Part shown: positions 43,022 through 58,068 of the stretch, one piece after another
Layout: each line of letters opens with the position of its first letter
Numbering within the stretch: position 1 is the stretch's first letter
NCBI RefSeq assembly: GCF_019931575.1
Contig: NZ_CP082923.1
Span: forward strand, 4,278,001 to 4,342,000
Origin: Caulobacter segnis
GTDB lineage: Bacteria; Pseudomonadota; Alphaproteobacteria; Caulobacterales; Caulobacteraceae
DNA length: 64,000 bases
Reading direction: 5' to 3'
The notes under the pieces: model-generated
Database searches by the model: none
Seen by the model: the letters and a program-made list of their open reading frames with translations, nothing else
What the model was told of the DNA's origin: nothing
Position numbers and translations under genes: made by a program

Positions 43022-43906
43022 ATGTGGCGCGTGGGCCTGGTGCGCGCGCCGCTGGCGGAGCTGCTGGCGCCAGGGGCCCTGGCCGGCCACGCCGTCACCT
43101 GGGTCCCCGATCCCGGGCCGCTGCGCTTCCTGGCCGACCCGATCGGCGTCTGGCGCGACGGGCGCCTCTACGTGTTCGCCGAGATCTACGACTATCGCGA
43201 CCGGGTCGGGGCGATCGAGGTGCTGACCTTCGACGCGGACCTGACGCTGCTGGACCGCCGGCCGGCCCTGAAGGAGCCTTGGCACCTGTCCTACCCGTTC
43301 ATCATCGAAGCGGGCGACGAGACCTACATGCTGCCCGAGGCGCACAAGTCGGGGCGGCTGACCCTGTATCGCGCCGAGGAGTTCCCGACCCGCTGGGTCC
43401 CGGCGGCGGTGCTGGACCTGGACCAGGTGGCGATCGACGCCACCCCGATCTTCCACGACGGCCTGTGGTGGTTGTTCTACACGCCGGCCACGACCAAGGC
43501 CGACAAGGTCAGCGCCCTGCACGTGGCCTGGGCCGAGCGGCTGACCGGCCCCTGGACGCCGCACGCCGGCAATCCGGTGCGCTACGATCCCGGCAGCTCG
43601 CGGCCGGGCGGCACGCCGGTCGTGGTCGACGGCGCGATCGTCCTGCCCGTGCAGGACTGCCGGCGGACCTATGGCGGGGCGATCCGCGCCCTGCGGATCA
43701 CCACCCTGACCCCGGACCGCTTCGAGGCCGAGGCGGACGAACCGATCACCGCCCCGCCCAGCTTCGGCCGCCACGTCCAAGGGCTGCACACCCTGGCGGC
43801 GGCGGGGCCGGTCACGCTGATCGACGCCAAGCGGTTCGAGCTGTCGCCAGCCTCCCTGGCGCTGGACGTGCGAAGGGAATGGCGAAAGCGGGCGCGACGA
43901 ACCTGA
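43022..43906 (+). CDS. GINT1-N-like five-bladed-propeller protein, probable glycan enzyme
   Basis: A 294-residue protein with repeated beta motifs of a five-bladed propeller of the GH43/GH32 type: FLADPIGVWRDGRLYVFAE, LSYPFIIEAGDETYMLPE, ATPIFHDGLWWLFYT, RPGGTPVVVDGAIVLPVQD. Such folds occur in the N-terminal domain of glucosamine inositolphosphorylceramide transferases and in proteins next to formyltransferases for sugar decoration. Here only that domain is present. The ATG at 43022 follows GAAGGA; the longer frame from GTG at 42986 has no such site. Its last 95 bases overlap the end of the convergent glycosyltransferase gene on the opposite strand. A role in surface glycan or glycolipid modification is inferred. 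Confidence 0.72.
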   Translation: MWRVGLVRAPLAELLAPGALAGHAVTWVPDPGPLRFLADPIGVWRDGRLYVFAEIYDYRDRVGAIEVLTFDADLTLLDRRPALKEPWHLSYPFIIEAGDETYMLPEAHKSGRLTLYRAEEFPTRWVPAAVLDLDQVAIDATPIFHDGLWWLFYTPATTKADKVSALHVAWAERLTGPWTPHAGNPVRYDPGSSRPGGTPVVVDGAIVLPVQDCRRTYGGAIRALRITTLTPDRFEAEADEPITAPPSFGRHVQGLHTLAAAGPVTLIDAKRFELSPASLALDVRREWRKRARRT

Positions 43907-45023
43907 CCCGCACGCGGGCGGCGCGTTTGGCGGCCACGGCGTCGAACACCCGCAGATAGGCGTCGGCGATCGGGCCGATCCGGTAGTCGTCCACCAGGGC
44001 CGCCAGGGCGGCGGGATCCGGCGCGGGTCGGGCCAGCTCGTCGTTGAGACAGGCGGCCAAGGCCTCGACATCGCCGATCGGCGCCACCTGGCCGGCCAGG
44101 CGCGAGCCCAAGAGCTCGCCGGCGGCCGGGGTGCAGTCGGTGCTGACCACGGGACGCCCCGCGCCCAGCGCCTCGACGATCACCGCCGCATAGCCCTCGT
44201 AATAGGAGCTGAGCAGGAAGGCCCGGGCCGTCTCCAGCCACGGGCGGATGTCTCGGGCATAGCCGGGGAAGCTGACCCGGTCGGCCACGCCCAGCTCCCG
44301 GGCCAGGGCCGTCAGGGCCTCGCGACGGCCGCCCTCGCCCACGATCACCAGCTGGGCCTCCGGGTCCTCGACCTTGGCGAAGGCGCGCAGGGCGACCTCG
44401 AAGCCCTTCTCCTTGACCAGCCGGCCGGCGGCCAGGATCACCTTGCCTTCGGCGGGGCGGGCGAAGGCCTGGTCGGCGTCGTCCAGGGCCGGCAGCCGGA
44501 TCCGCTGGGTCACGCGCCGGCCCAGCACCCGGTCGGCGTCGCGGGTCATGCTGTCCGACAGCGAGATGGCCCGGTCGACCCGGCGCAGCTGCCGCCAGGT
44601 GCGCAGGTTGTACGGGATCTGGGCCAGCCGACCTCGGCCGTGGCGGTACAGCGGCGTGCCGATCTGGGCGACCACGCCGGGCCGCCGGTCGGCCGGCAGG
44701 GCGTCGATCGCCGGCAGGATCGGCCAGTGATAGTTGCCAGGCACGAACAGGATGTCGGGCCGGTGGGCGGCGACATAGTCGGCGGTCGCATGGCCCAGCC
44801 GGCGGCGCGAGCCGCGCCCGCGCGGGATCGGCGGATCGCACTCGACCACCTCGACCCCCGCGTCGATCAGCGCGGCCAGCGGCCCCTCGCGCGAACCGCA
44901 GAACAGGGTCACCCGCCGGCCCGCCGCGGCCCAGCGGTTGGCCAGCCGCACCGCGATCCGCTCGGATCCCCCCAGCGGCAGATCGTGCAGCACGATCGCG
45001 ATCGTCTTCGCGCAGTCTTCCAT
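43812..45023 (-). CDS. Family 4 (GT-B) glycosyltransferase
   Basis: A 403-residue glycosyltransferase. The N-terminal half begins KTIAIVLHDLPLGGSERIAVRLANRW, the acceptor side of many GT4 enzymes. The C-terminal half has VILAAGRLVKEKGFEVALRAF, VIVGEGGRREAL, GYARDIRPWLETARAFLLSS and the nucleotide-sugar Glu-containing YYEGYAAVIVEALGAGRPVVS (E-x7-E). It would transfer a sugar from a nucleotide donor to a surface polysaccharide or lipid. It converges on, and overlaps by 95 bases, the propeller protein gene. With the serine palmitoyltransferase 8 kb away, glycosylated sphingolipid is one possible product; that is speculation. Confidence 0.84.
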   Translation of the reverse strand: MEDCAKTIAIVLHDLPLGGSERIAVRLANRWAAAGRRVTLFCGSREGPLAALIDAGVEVVECDPPIPRGRGSRRRLGHATADYVAAHRPDILFVPGNYHWPILPAIDALPADRRPGVVAQIGTPLYRHGRGRLAQIPYNLRTWRQLRRVDRAISLSDSMTRDADRVLGRRVTQRIRLPALDDADQAFARPAEGKVILAAGRLVKEKGFEVALRAFAKVEDPEAQLVIVGEGGRREALTALARELGVADRVSFPGYARDIRPWLETARAFLLSSYYEGYAAVIVEALGAGRPVVSTDCTPAAGELLGSRLAGQVAPIGDVEALAACLNDELARPAPDPAALAALVDDYRIGPIADAYLRVFDAVAAKRAARVRVRFVAPAFAIPFARPAPGRLATARTAWRRSA

Positions 45024-45263
45024 TGGCGCCCCCCGGCAGGGCGCTCTGGCTGGACACGGACGAACCGTGGCCGAGGGGCGCCACTCTGGTTAGACGCCGC
45101 CGAACATTTCAGACCGCCGCCGATTGTTTCGAAGTCGATACATTTTCCAGTGGACGACCGGACGACCCGCTTTTTCCAACCTCATGCTGCAGCGCGGCAT
45201 TGCTCGCACATGCGAAATGGGCCACGGTGAAGAAAAACAAATGTATGCGCAGGGGAGTAAGCG

Positions 45264-46952
45264 ATGACCGACACGGCGACCAAGGAAACCAGCCTCATTC
45301 TGCCGGGCCTGACGGGGCTGTTGCGCGAGGCCGCCGACGCGGCGGGGCTGTTCGTGGCAGAGGCCAAGCCCCAGGTGCTGGCCCACATCACCGGTGAAAA
45401 TGGCAAGATCGATCGCAAGCTGGCCGACGTCCACCAGCACCGCGTCCACGGCTACGGCTGGTACGCGGCCTATGCCGAGCTGCTGAACCAGGTCGCAGGC
45501 TGGGCCGAGCGGCTGGAGGCTGAGGGTCGGTTCGGCGAGATCGAGGCCCTGCTGGCCCAGCTGCTGTTCTCTGAATACTGCGCCCAGCTGGTCGGCGGCG
45601 TGCCGATGAACCAGGGCGAGATCGTCCGCCCGGCCCATCTGGTCGAGGATCGCGCGATCCTGAACCGCCTCTATTCCAACGGCCTCATGAAGCTGATGGT
45701 CGAGGGCGGGACGCAAGGCGTGAAGACCCGCGTGGCCCAGCGCCTGGCCGAGGCGCGCGGCCGCCCGACGCTGGAACATACCGGCCTCGACGAGACGTTC
45801 GAGATGATCCGCGACCAGTTCCACGCCTTCGCCGAGGAAAAGGTCACCCCCTTCGCCCACGAATGGCACCTGAAGGACCAGCTGATCCCGATCGAGCTGG
45901 TCGAGGAGCTGGGGGCCCTGGGCGTGTTCGGCCTGACCATCCCCGAGGAATTCGGCGGCAGCGGCATGGGCAAGACCGCCATGTGCGTGGTCTCCGAGGA
46001 GCTATCGCGCGCCTGGATCGGCGTCGGCTCGCTGGCCACCCGCTCGGAGATCGCCGGCGAGCTGATCCTGACCGGCGGCACCGACGCCCAGAAGGAATAC
46101 TGGCTGCCCCGCATCGCCAGCGCCGAGATCCTGCCGACCGCCGTCTTCACCGAGCCGAACACCGGCAGCGACCTGGGGTCCTTGCGCACCCGCGCGGTGC
46201 TGGAGGGCGAGAACTACGTGGTGACCGGGAACAAGACCTGGATCACCCACGCCGCCCGCGCCGACGTCATGACCCTGCTGGTCCGCACCGACCCGGCCAC
46301 CACCGACTATCGCGGCCTCTCCATGCTGCTGGCCCCCAAGCCGCGCGGCGGCGAGGGGAACGACTTCCCGGCCGACGGCATGAGCGGCGGCGAGATCGGG
46401 GTGATCGGCTATCGCGGCATGAAGGAGTTCGAGTTGGGCTTCGACGGCTTCACCGTGCCGGCCGAAAACCTCCTGGGCGGCGTCCCCGGCCAGGGCTTCA
46501 AGCAGCTGATGGCCACCTTCGAGAGCGCCCGCATCCAGACCGCCGCCCGCGCGGTCGGCGTGGCCCAGGCGGCCCTGGAGGTCGGCCTTGGCTACGCCCT
46601 GGACCGTCAGCAGTTCGGCCAGGCGATCTTCGCGTTCCCGCGCGTGGCCAACAAGCTGGCCATGATGGCCGCCGAGATCATGGGCGTGCGCCAGCTGACC
46701 TACTACGCCGCCCGCCAGAAGGATGAGGGCAAGCGCTGCGACCTCGAGGCCGGCATGGCCAAGCTGATCGCCGCCCGCGTCGCCTGGGCCGCCGCCGACA
46801 ACGCCCTGCAGATCCACGGCGGCAACGGCTTCGCCATGGAATACGCCGCCAGCCGCCTGCTGGCCGACGCCCGCATCCTCAACATCTTCGAGGGCGCCGG
46901 CGAGATCCAGGCCCAGGTGATCGCGCGGAGATTATTGGATGGCGGCAACTAA
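45264..46952 (+). CDS. mcd: (2S)-Methylsuccinyl-CoA dehydrogenase
   Basis: A 562-residue acyl-CoA dehydrogenase with an extra N-terminal domain of about 170 residues (LLREAADAAGLFVAEAKPQV; VHGYGWYAAYAELLNQVAGW) not found in ordinary family members. That domain is characteristic of methylsuccinyl-CoA dehydrogenase. The catalytic domain has FTEPNTGSDLGSL, NKTWITHAARADV and GNGFAMEYAASRLLADARIL. It oxidises (2S)-methylsuccinyl-CoA to mesaconyl-CoA with FAD, the step after ethylmalonyl-CoA mutase. GGGGAG precedes the start. It lies 12 kb from ccr and is transcribed alone from a 240-base promoter region. Confidence 0.88.
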   Translation: MTDTATKETSLILPGLTGLLREAADAAGLFVAEAKPQVLAHITGENGKIDRKLADVHQHRVHGYGWYAAYAELLNQVAGWAERLEAEGRFGEIEALLAQLLFSEYCAQLVGGVPMNQGEIVRPAHLVEDRAILNRLYSNGLMKLMVEGGTQGVKTRVAQRLAEARGRPTLEHTGLDETFEMIRDQFHAFAEEKVTPFAHEWHLKDQLIPIELVEELGALGVFGLTIPEEFGGSGMGKTAMCVVSEELSRAWIGVGSLATRSEIAGELILTGGTDAQKEYWLPRIASAEILPTAVFTEPNTGSDLGSLRTRAVLEGENYVVTGNKTWITHAARADVMTLLVRTDPATTDYRGLSMLLAPKPRGGEGNDFPADGMSGGEIGVIGYRGMKEFELGFDGFTVPAENLLGGVPGQGFKQLMATFESARIQTAARAVGVAQAALEVGLGYALDRQQFGQAIFAFPRVANKLAMMAAEIMGVRQLTYYAARQKDEGKRCDLEAGMAKLIAARVAWAAADNALQIHGGNGFAMEYAASRLLADARILNIFEGAGEIQAQVIARRLLDGGN

Positions 46953-46961
46953 GCCCCAAAC

Positions 46962-47220
46962 ACCGCTCATCCCCGCGAAAGCGGGGACCCAAGCTGAAGG
47001 TCCAATATTTCAGCCCTCCTAGGCCCTGTGCCTAGGACCCATCGTTCCGCCGCCGCTAGGCCAACCTGGCTCTCGCCAACGCGAGCGGCGTCATTCTGGA
47101 AAGTCCGAGCCCAGCCGATCCATGGGTCCTAGGCACAAGGCCTAGGAAGGCGAACTTTCTTGCAGCGTGGTCTGGAAAGCGAGCTCAGCTTGGGTCCCCG
47201 CTTTCGCGGGGATGAGCGGT
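46962..47220. repeat. Dispersed palindromic element, long copy
   Basis: A 259-bp element with perfect 36-bp inverted ends (46962-46997 and 47185-47220, ACCGCTCATCCCCGCGAAAG and on). Nested inside is a second inverted repeat based on CCTAGG-N7-CCTAGGACCCAT. Its right-hand part is nearly identical to that of 12677-12818, so the short copy looks like an internally deleted relative. It fills the gap between mcd and the serine hydrolase gene; no coding frame is seen. Confidence 0.85.
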
Positions 47221-47289
47221 TTATTTTGCTCTCTTGTCCCGCCCTTGAGCATCAGCTTAGCCTCGCGGCCTTTACCATGAGGACCGCCC

Positions 47290-48918
47290 ATGCTCGCCAC
47301 GACCCGCCGCTCCGCCCTCGTCTCGGCGCTCGCGACCACGGGCCTGGCGGCGTTCGGAAACAGGGCCCTTGCTCAAGGAAACGGGGCCCAGCAGACCGGC
47401 TCGGTCGCCGCGGCGGTTGACCAGTTCGCGCAAGAGGTGATGGCCGCCTTCCCCGACCAGCCGGGCCTGGGGATCACCGTGGTCGAGCGCGGCAAGGTCA
47501 CCCTGGCCAAGGGCTATGGCGTCAAGACTCTGGGGACCCAGGACCGCTGCGACGAGAACACCGTCTTCGGCATCGCCTCGAACACCAAGGCCATGACCGC
47601 CGCCCTGATCGCCATGCTGGTCGAGGAGGGCAAGGTGGCCTGGGACGATCCGGTCACCAAGCACCTGCCCGACTTCCAGATGAGCGACCCGGTGGTCACC
47701 AGGCTGATGACCGTCCGCGACCTCCTGGTCCACCGCAGCGGTCTTACGCTGGGCGCGGGCGACCTGATGATCTGGCCGGCCCCGACCCACACCCGCGCCG
47801 ACATCGTGGCGGGCCTGAGGTATCTGCCGATCGGCGGCCAGTTCCGGGGCGGCTACGCCTATGACAACGTCCTCTATGTCGCCGCCGGCGCGCTGATCGA
47901 GGCGGTGACCGGCCAGAGCTGGGAATCGATGATCAAGGCCCGGATCTTCGATCCCCTGGGCATGGCCAGCACCGTCTCCAGCCCCGCCCTGGTCGACAAG
48001 AGCCGCCGGGCCTCGCCGCACGCGCGCCTGGGCCCGCCGGTGCGCGGCCTGGGGCCCCAGACGGTGCTGCCGTTCGACAACAGCTTCGACGCCGCCGCCC
48101 CGGCCGGCGGGGTCAATTCCACGCCCAAGGACATCGCCCAGTGGATGCTGGTGCAGCTGGGCCTGGGCATGCTGCCCAACGCCAAGCGGCTGTGGACCGA
48201 GCCCTCGGCCCGCGAGATGTGGAAGCCGCAGACCATCACCACCTGGTCGGACGGGCCGATCGACGAGAACCCGGTCCGCCCCTCGCTGCAGGCCTATGCG
48301 TTGGGCTGGTTCGTCCAGGACCACCGCGGCGAGCGCTTCCTGTGGCACACCGGCGGCCTGGCGGGCTTCATCTCGTTCACCGGCCTGCTGCCGGGCCGCA
48401 AGTCGGGCATCATGATCATGACCAACGCCGAGGAGACCCCGGTGCTGCGGTCCTTGCGCTTCGGCGGGCCCGACCGGCTGCAGGGGCGCAGCGACTTCGA
48501 CTGGATCGCCTCCAGCAAGCGGGTCCAGGCCGAGGCCGACGCCAACACGATCAAGGACGCGGCCCGCTCGGTCACGACCTCCAGCCCCGGCGGGGCCAAG
48601 CCCAGCCTGCCGCTCGCGGCCTATGCCGGCGTCTATCGCGATCCCTGGTACGGCACGGTGACCATCGGCCTCTCCGGTAAAGGCAGGACGCAGGGCCTGA
48701 CCGTCTCGTTCGACAAGACCCCGGCCCTGAAGGGCAAGCTGCTGCCGTTCGACGGCGAGACGTTCAAGACCGTCTTCGACGACCGCACCCAGGAGGACGC
48801 CTTCTTCAGCTTCGACCTGGCGGGGGGCAAGGTCGTCTCGGCCCTGGTCAAGGCCGTCTCGCCCCTGGCCGACTTCAGCTACGACTACCAGGATCTGCGC
48901 CTCAAGAAGGTCGACTAG
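47290..48918 (+). CDS. Exported beta-lactamase-family serine hydrolase
   Basis: A 542-residue penicillin-binding-protein-like hydrolase (class C beta-lactamase/esterase fold). The signal peptide starts TTRRSALVSALATTGLAAF and has an RR pair resembling a Tat signal, cleaved near ALA-QG. Catalytic motifs: S97-x2-K100 (ASNTK), Y191-D-N193, and HTGG (LWHTGGLAG). A C-terminal lipocalin-like DUF3471 domain (AAYAGVYRDPWYGTV) follows from about residue 435. It is a likely periplasmic esterase, peptidase or amidase; penicillinase activity is possible but not implied. Start at 47290, immediately after the repeat element. Confidence 0.87.
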   Translation: MLATTRRSALVSALATTGLAAFGNRALAQGNGAQQTGSVAAAVDQFAQEVMAAFPDQPGLGITVVERGKVTLAKGYGVKTLGTQDRCDENTVFGIASNTKAMTAALIAMLVEEGKVAWDDPVTKHLPDFQMSDPVVTRLMTVRDLLVHRSGLTLGAGDLMIWPAPTHTRADIVAGLRYLPIGGQFRGGYAYDNVLYVAAGALIEAVTGQSWESMIKARIFDPLGMASTVSSPALVDKSRRASPHARLGPPVRGLGPQTVLPFDNSFDAAAPAGGVNSTPKDIAQWMLVQLGLGMLPNAKRLWTEPSAREMWKPQTITTWSDGPIDENPVRPSLQAYALGWFVQDHRGERFLWHTGGLAGFISFTGLLPGRKSGIMIMTNAEETPVLRSLRFGGPDRLQGRSDFDWIASSKRVQAEADANTIKDAARSVTTSSPGGAKPSLPLAAYAGVYRDPWYGTVTIGLSGKGRTQGLTVSFDKTPALKGKLLPFDGETFKTVFDDRTQEDAFFSFDLAGGKVVSALVKAVSPLADFSYDYQDLRLKKVD

Positions 48919-49075
48919 CCGACGCCCGGCGCCTGAATTGCAAAGCTTCGGAACTCGCCCTCAACAGCCGCGTTGTCGAAAGAGTTTGGGGGTGGGTTTG
49001 CTCTAAGCGCGCTGTTCGTCCGAACCGCGCGCTTTAGCCCCCGCTTTTGGTCATCGCACGTTGGGGGTGCAGGGC

Positions 49076-54943
<5,868 letters not shown>

Positions 54944-54954
54944 TGACGACGATC

Positions 54955-56949
54955 ATGTCGACGCCCGCCGTCCAGTTTCCGCCAACGCCCGTCCCGGTCG
55001 ACCGACCGCGGGCCAAGGTGCTGATCGTCGACGACGACGAGCGCAACGCCTTCGCCGCCACCCAGGCGCTGGAGGCGCTGGGCCAGGAGCTGGTCGTCGC
55101 CCGCTCGGGCCCCGAGGCGCTGCGCAAGCTGCTGACCGACGACTTCGCGGTCATCTTGCTGGACCTGCACATGCCCGGCATGGACGGCTACGAGACCGCC
55201 GCCCTGATCCGCGAACGGCGGCGCACCCGCGACGTGCCGATCGTCTTCCTGACGGCGGTGTTCCGCGACGAGGGCCACATCTTCAAGGCCTATTCGGCCG
55301 GCGCCGTCGACGTGGTGTTCAAGCCGGTGGACCCGTTCATCCTGCGCTCCAAGGTCCAGGTGCTGGTCGACCTGCACATCAAGCGGCTGGAGCTGGCCCG
55401 GGAGCTGGAGAGCCGCCAGCGCCTCCTGGAGGAACACGCCCGCGTCCAGGCCGAGAAGCTGGAGGCCGAGCGTTCGCTGCAGGCGTCCCTGCGCCGCCAG
55501 CAGGCCATCCAGCGGGCCCTGCCGATCGTGTTCTATTCGCGCATGGCCGACCCGCCCTACGCGGCCCTGTCGGTCAGCGACAGCATCAAGGGCCTGACCG
55601 GCTATGACTCCGCCGACTTCACCGACGATCCGGACTTCGGCTACGGCCATGTCCATCCCGACGACCAGCGGATCGTCCAGCGCGCCCAGGAGGAGGCCCG
55701 CCGCGCCGGGTCCTATACCTGCGAGTATCGCTGGCTGTGCGCCGACGGGACCTACAAGTCGCTGATCGACCAGGGCATCCTCGGCGAGGACCCCGACACC
55801 GGGGCGGCCGTGGTGTTCGGCACCCTGCTGGACAACACCGAGCGCCGCGCCCTGGAAGAGGCCCTGGGCCACGCCCGCAAGATGGAGACGGTGGGCCAGC
55901 TGACCGGCGGCGTCGCCCACGACTTCAACAACCTGCTGACCGTGATCCTGGGCAATGTCGACCTGATCCAGCGGCGCTGCGGCGAGGGTTTTCCCCTCGC
56001 CCGTCAGGTCAAGGCCATCCGCCAGGCCACCGAGCGCGGCGCGGCCCTGACCCGCCAGTTGCTGGCCTTCTCGCGCCGCCAGCGTCTGGACCCGGCCGCC
56101 GTCGACCTGAACGAGCTGGTCCGCGACTTCACGCCGCTGATCCGCCAGGCGGTCGGCGACGCGGTGTCGGTGTCGCTGGAGCCCGCCGACGCCCCGGCCT
56201 TCGTCCACGTCGACCCGGCCCAGATGGAAAGCGCCCTGCTGAACCTGGCGGTCAACGCCCGCGACGCCATGGACGGCGCGGGCGGCGTCACCATCGCCAT
56301 CCGCAGCGCGCCGGGCGGGGTCCACCGCCTGATCGTCCGCGACACGGGCCCGGGCATGGCGCCCGACGTCGCCTCGCGGATCTTCGAGCCGTTCTTCACC
56401 ACCAAGGACGTCGGCAAGGGCTCGGGCCTGGGCCTGTCGCAGGTCTATGGCTTCGTGCAGCAGTCCGGCGGCGAGGTCACGGTGGTCACCGCCCTGGGCG
56501 AGGGCGCGGCCTTCGAGATCACCCTGCCGGCCATCGAGGCGCCGACCACGACCCAGGCCTCCCCCAGCGCGCCGTCCGAGGAGGCCACCGGTTCGGAGCA
56601 CATCCTGGTGGTCGAGGACGACCCGTCGGTCCTGGCCCTGGCCGTCGACACCCTGGAGTCGCTGGGCTACCGCGTCACCACCGCCCGCAACGCCGCCAGC
56701 GCCCTGCGCCGGCTGAAGGGGTCGCAGGCCTTCGAGATGCTGTTCTCGGACGTGGTCATGCCCGGCGGCGTCAGCGGCCTGGACCTGGCCCGGCGGGCGC
56801 GCGGGGCCAATCCGGGCCTGAAGGTCCTGCTGACCTCGGGCTTCATCGGCGAGGAGGCCATCGACTGGGCCGACGAGTACCCCATGCTCGACAAGCCCTA
56901 CGACTCCCCCTCGCTGGCCGCCAAGGTCCGCTCGGTGCTGGACGCCTGA
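54955..56949 (+). CDS. Soluble hybrid kinase: receiver-PAS-kinase-receiver
   Basis: A 664-residue cytosolic protein. An N-terminal receiver (residues about 20-140, VLIVDDDERNAFAATQA and VILLDLHMPGMDGYE) is followed by a short coiled coil, a PAS domain (about 185-290), HisKA of the VGQLTGGVAHDFNNLLTVILGN type, HATPase (NLAVNARDAM; GSGLGLSQVYGF), and a second receiver (FSDVVMPGGVSGLDL). It begins 11 bases after the poly-HAMP kinase stop, or at GTG 54943, which overlaps that stop; the pair must be co-transcribed and probably works in one phosphorelay. The first receiver may accept phosphate from the upstream kinase. No DNA-binding output is present. Confidence 0.88.
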   Translation: MSTPAVQFPPTPVPVDRPRAKVLIVDDDERNAFAATQALEALGQELVVARSGPEALRKLLTDDFAVILLDLHMPGMDGYETAALIRERRRTRDVPIVFLTAVFRDEGHIFKAYSAGAVDVVFKPVDPFILRSKVQVLVDLHIKRLELARELESRQRLLEEHARVQAEKLEAERSLQASLRRQQAIQRALPIVFYSRMADPPYAALSVSDSIKGLTGYDSADFTDDPDFGYGHVHPDDQRIVQRAQEEARRAGSYTCEYRWLCADGTYKSLIDQGILGEDPDTGAAVVFGTLLDNTERRALEEALGHARKMETVGQLTGGVAHDFNNLLTVILGNVDLIQRRCGEGFPLARQVKAIRQATERGAALTRQLLAFSRRQRLDPAAVDLNELVRDFTPLIRQAVGDAVSVSLEPADAPAFVHVDPAQMESALLNLAVNARDAMDGAGGVTIAIRSAPGGVHRLIVRDTGPGMAPDVASRIFEPFFTTKDVGKGSGLGLSQVYGFVQQSGGEVTVVTALGEGAAFEITLPAIEAPTTTQASPSAPSEEATGSEHILVVEDDPSVLALAVDTLESLGYRVTTARNAASALRRLKGSQAFEMLFSDVVMPGGVSGLDLARRARGANPGLKVLLTSGFIGEEAIDWADEYPMLDKPYDSPSLAAKVRSVLDA

Positions 56950-56953
56950 GGGA

Positions 56954-57964
56954 TCAGGCCGCCCGGGACAGGCGCGGCGCGGTGTCGGCCACCGGCACGT
57001 CCAAGCCCGCCATCGTCGCCCGGACCGCGACGTCCAGCGGCGTGCGCGGCTCCTCGCCCAGGAAGGCGACCAGGCGGCGGTTCTCCAGGCGCACGGGATG
57101 GCGCCAGAACGGGCGCATCTCGGCCAACTCGCGCATGGTCTCGTTGAACAGCCCGGCGACCGGCAGCAGCCCCCAGGGCAGGCGGCGGACGTCGGGACGC
57201 GTCAGGCCGGCGGCGCGGGCGATGGCGCGGACCATGGCGGTCCCGTCGGCGTCCCAGAGCCCCTCGAAATGGAAGCGGGCGAAGGCCGGCAGCTCGGCCT
57301 CGCGGTCGGCCAGGCGGGCGAAGGTCTCGCCGACGTCGGGCAGGTAGGCCCAGGCATGGCCGATGGCTTTGTCGCCCGGATAGAGGATGGTCTTCACCGG
57401 CTGGCCCGGCTTGACCAGGCCCGAGGCGAACCAGCTGTTGGCCGTCGAGCGCGGCCCGAAATAGTCGCCCGCCCGCAGGATCAGCGAACGGACGCCGCCA
57501 GCCTTGCCTTCAGACGCGGCGGCCTCGAGCCGGACCTCCATCTCCACGCGGATCTCGCCCTTGCGCGTGAAGGCGCGCTGCGGCGTGGCCTCGTCGATCG
57601 CCGGCTGGGCGGCGGGGTCGTAGTTGTAGATCGTGCCCGGCAGCAGGATCCGCGCCCCGCTGACCCGGGCGGCGGCGATCGTGTTCTCCAGCATCGGCAG
57701 GACCTGCTGCTTCCAGCCGCGATAGCCGGGCGGGTTCACCGCGTGGACGATAATGGCCGCGCCCTCGGCGGCGGCGACCACGGCCGCGCGGTCCAGGGCG
57801 TCGCCCGCCTGGTACGAGACGCCGGCCAGGCGCTCGGCCCTGCCCGGGTCGCGCACCAGGGCGCGGACATTCCAGCCCCGGCGGACCAGGGCGGCGGCGG
57901 TCTCTCCGCCCACGCCGCCGTTGGCGCCGAGGACGAGGGCGATGCGAGGTTCGGAGAAGGTCAT
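56954..57964 (-). CDS. NAD(P)-binding epimerase-like protein
   Basis: A 336-residue extended-SDR/NmrA-type Rossmann protein. The cofactor loop is LVLGANGGVGGETAAALVRRG near the start. It continues with RALVRDPGRAERLAGV, IIVHAVNPPGYRGWKQQVLP and LILRAGDYFGP, typical of NAD-dependent epimerase/dehydratase relatives. The strict YxxxK is not obvious (IYNYDPA lies nearby), so it may sense NAD(P) rather than catalyse. AAGGAG precedes the ATG at 57964; further upstream the frame overlaps the LysR gene. It is divergent from that LysR gene, with a palindrome between, and is the probable target of it. Confidence 0.83.
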   Translation of the reverse strand: MTFSEPRIALVLGANGGVGGETAAALVRRGWNVRALVRDPGRAERLAGVSYQAGDALDRAAVVAAAEGAAIIVHAVNPPGYRGWKQQVLPMLENTIAAARVSGARILLPGTIYNYDPAAQPAIDEATPQRAFTRKGEIRVEMEVRLEAAASEGKAGGVRSLILRAGDYFGPRSTANSWFASGLVKPGQPVKTILYPGDKAIGHAWAYLPDVGETFARLADREAELPAFARFHFEGLWDADGTAMVRAIARAAGLTRPDVRRLPWGLLPVAGLFNETMRELAEMRPFWRHPVRLENRRLVAFLGEEPRTPLDVAVRATMAGLDVPVADTAPRLSRAA

Positions 57965-58022
57965 CGGGGGCTCCTTGCCCGCTTGGGGGCTGTTCGACGC
58001 CCCAAAGATGCGCCGCGCTCGC

Positions 58023-58041
58023 CTCGACAGAAATTGTCGAG
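58023..58041. promoter_or_regulatory. LysR-type operator between divergent genes
   Basis: CTCGACA (58023-58029), 5-base spacer, TGTCGAG (58035-58041): a perfect 7-5-7 inverted repeat containing the T-N11-A form typical of LysR boxes. It lies about 28 bases before the LysR start and 59 bases before the divergent gene start. Confidence 0.65.
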
Positions 58042-58068
58042 AACGATCGATCGGACTATCAAAAATAT

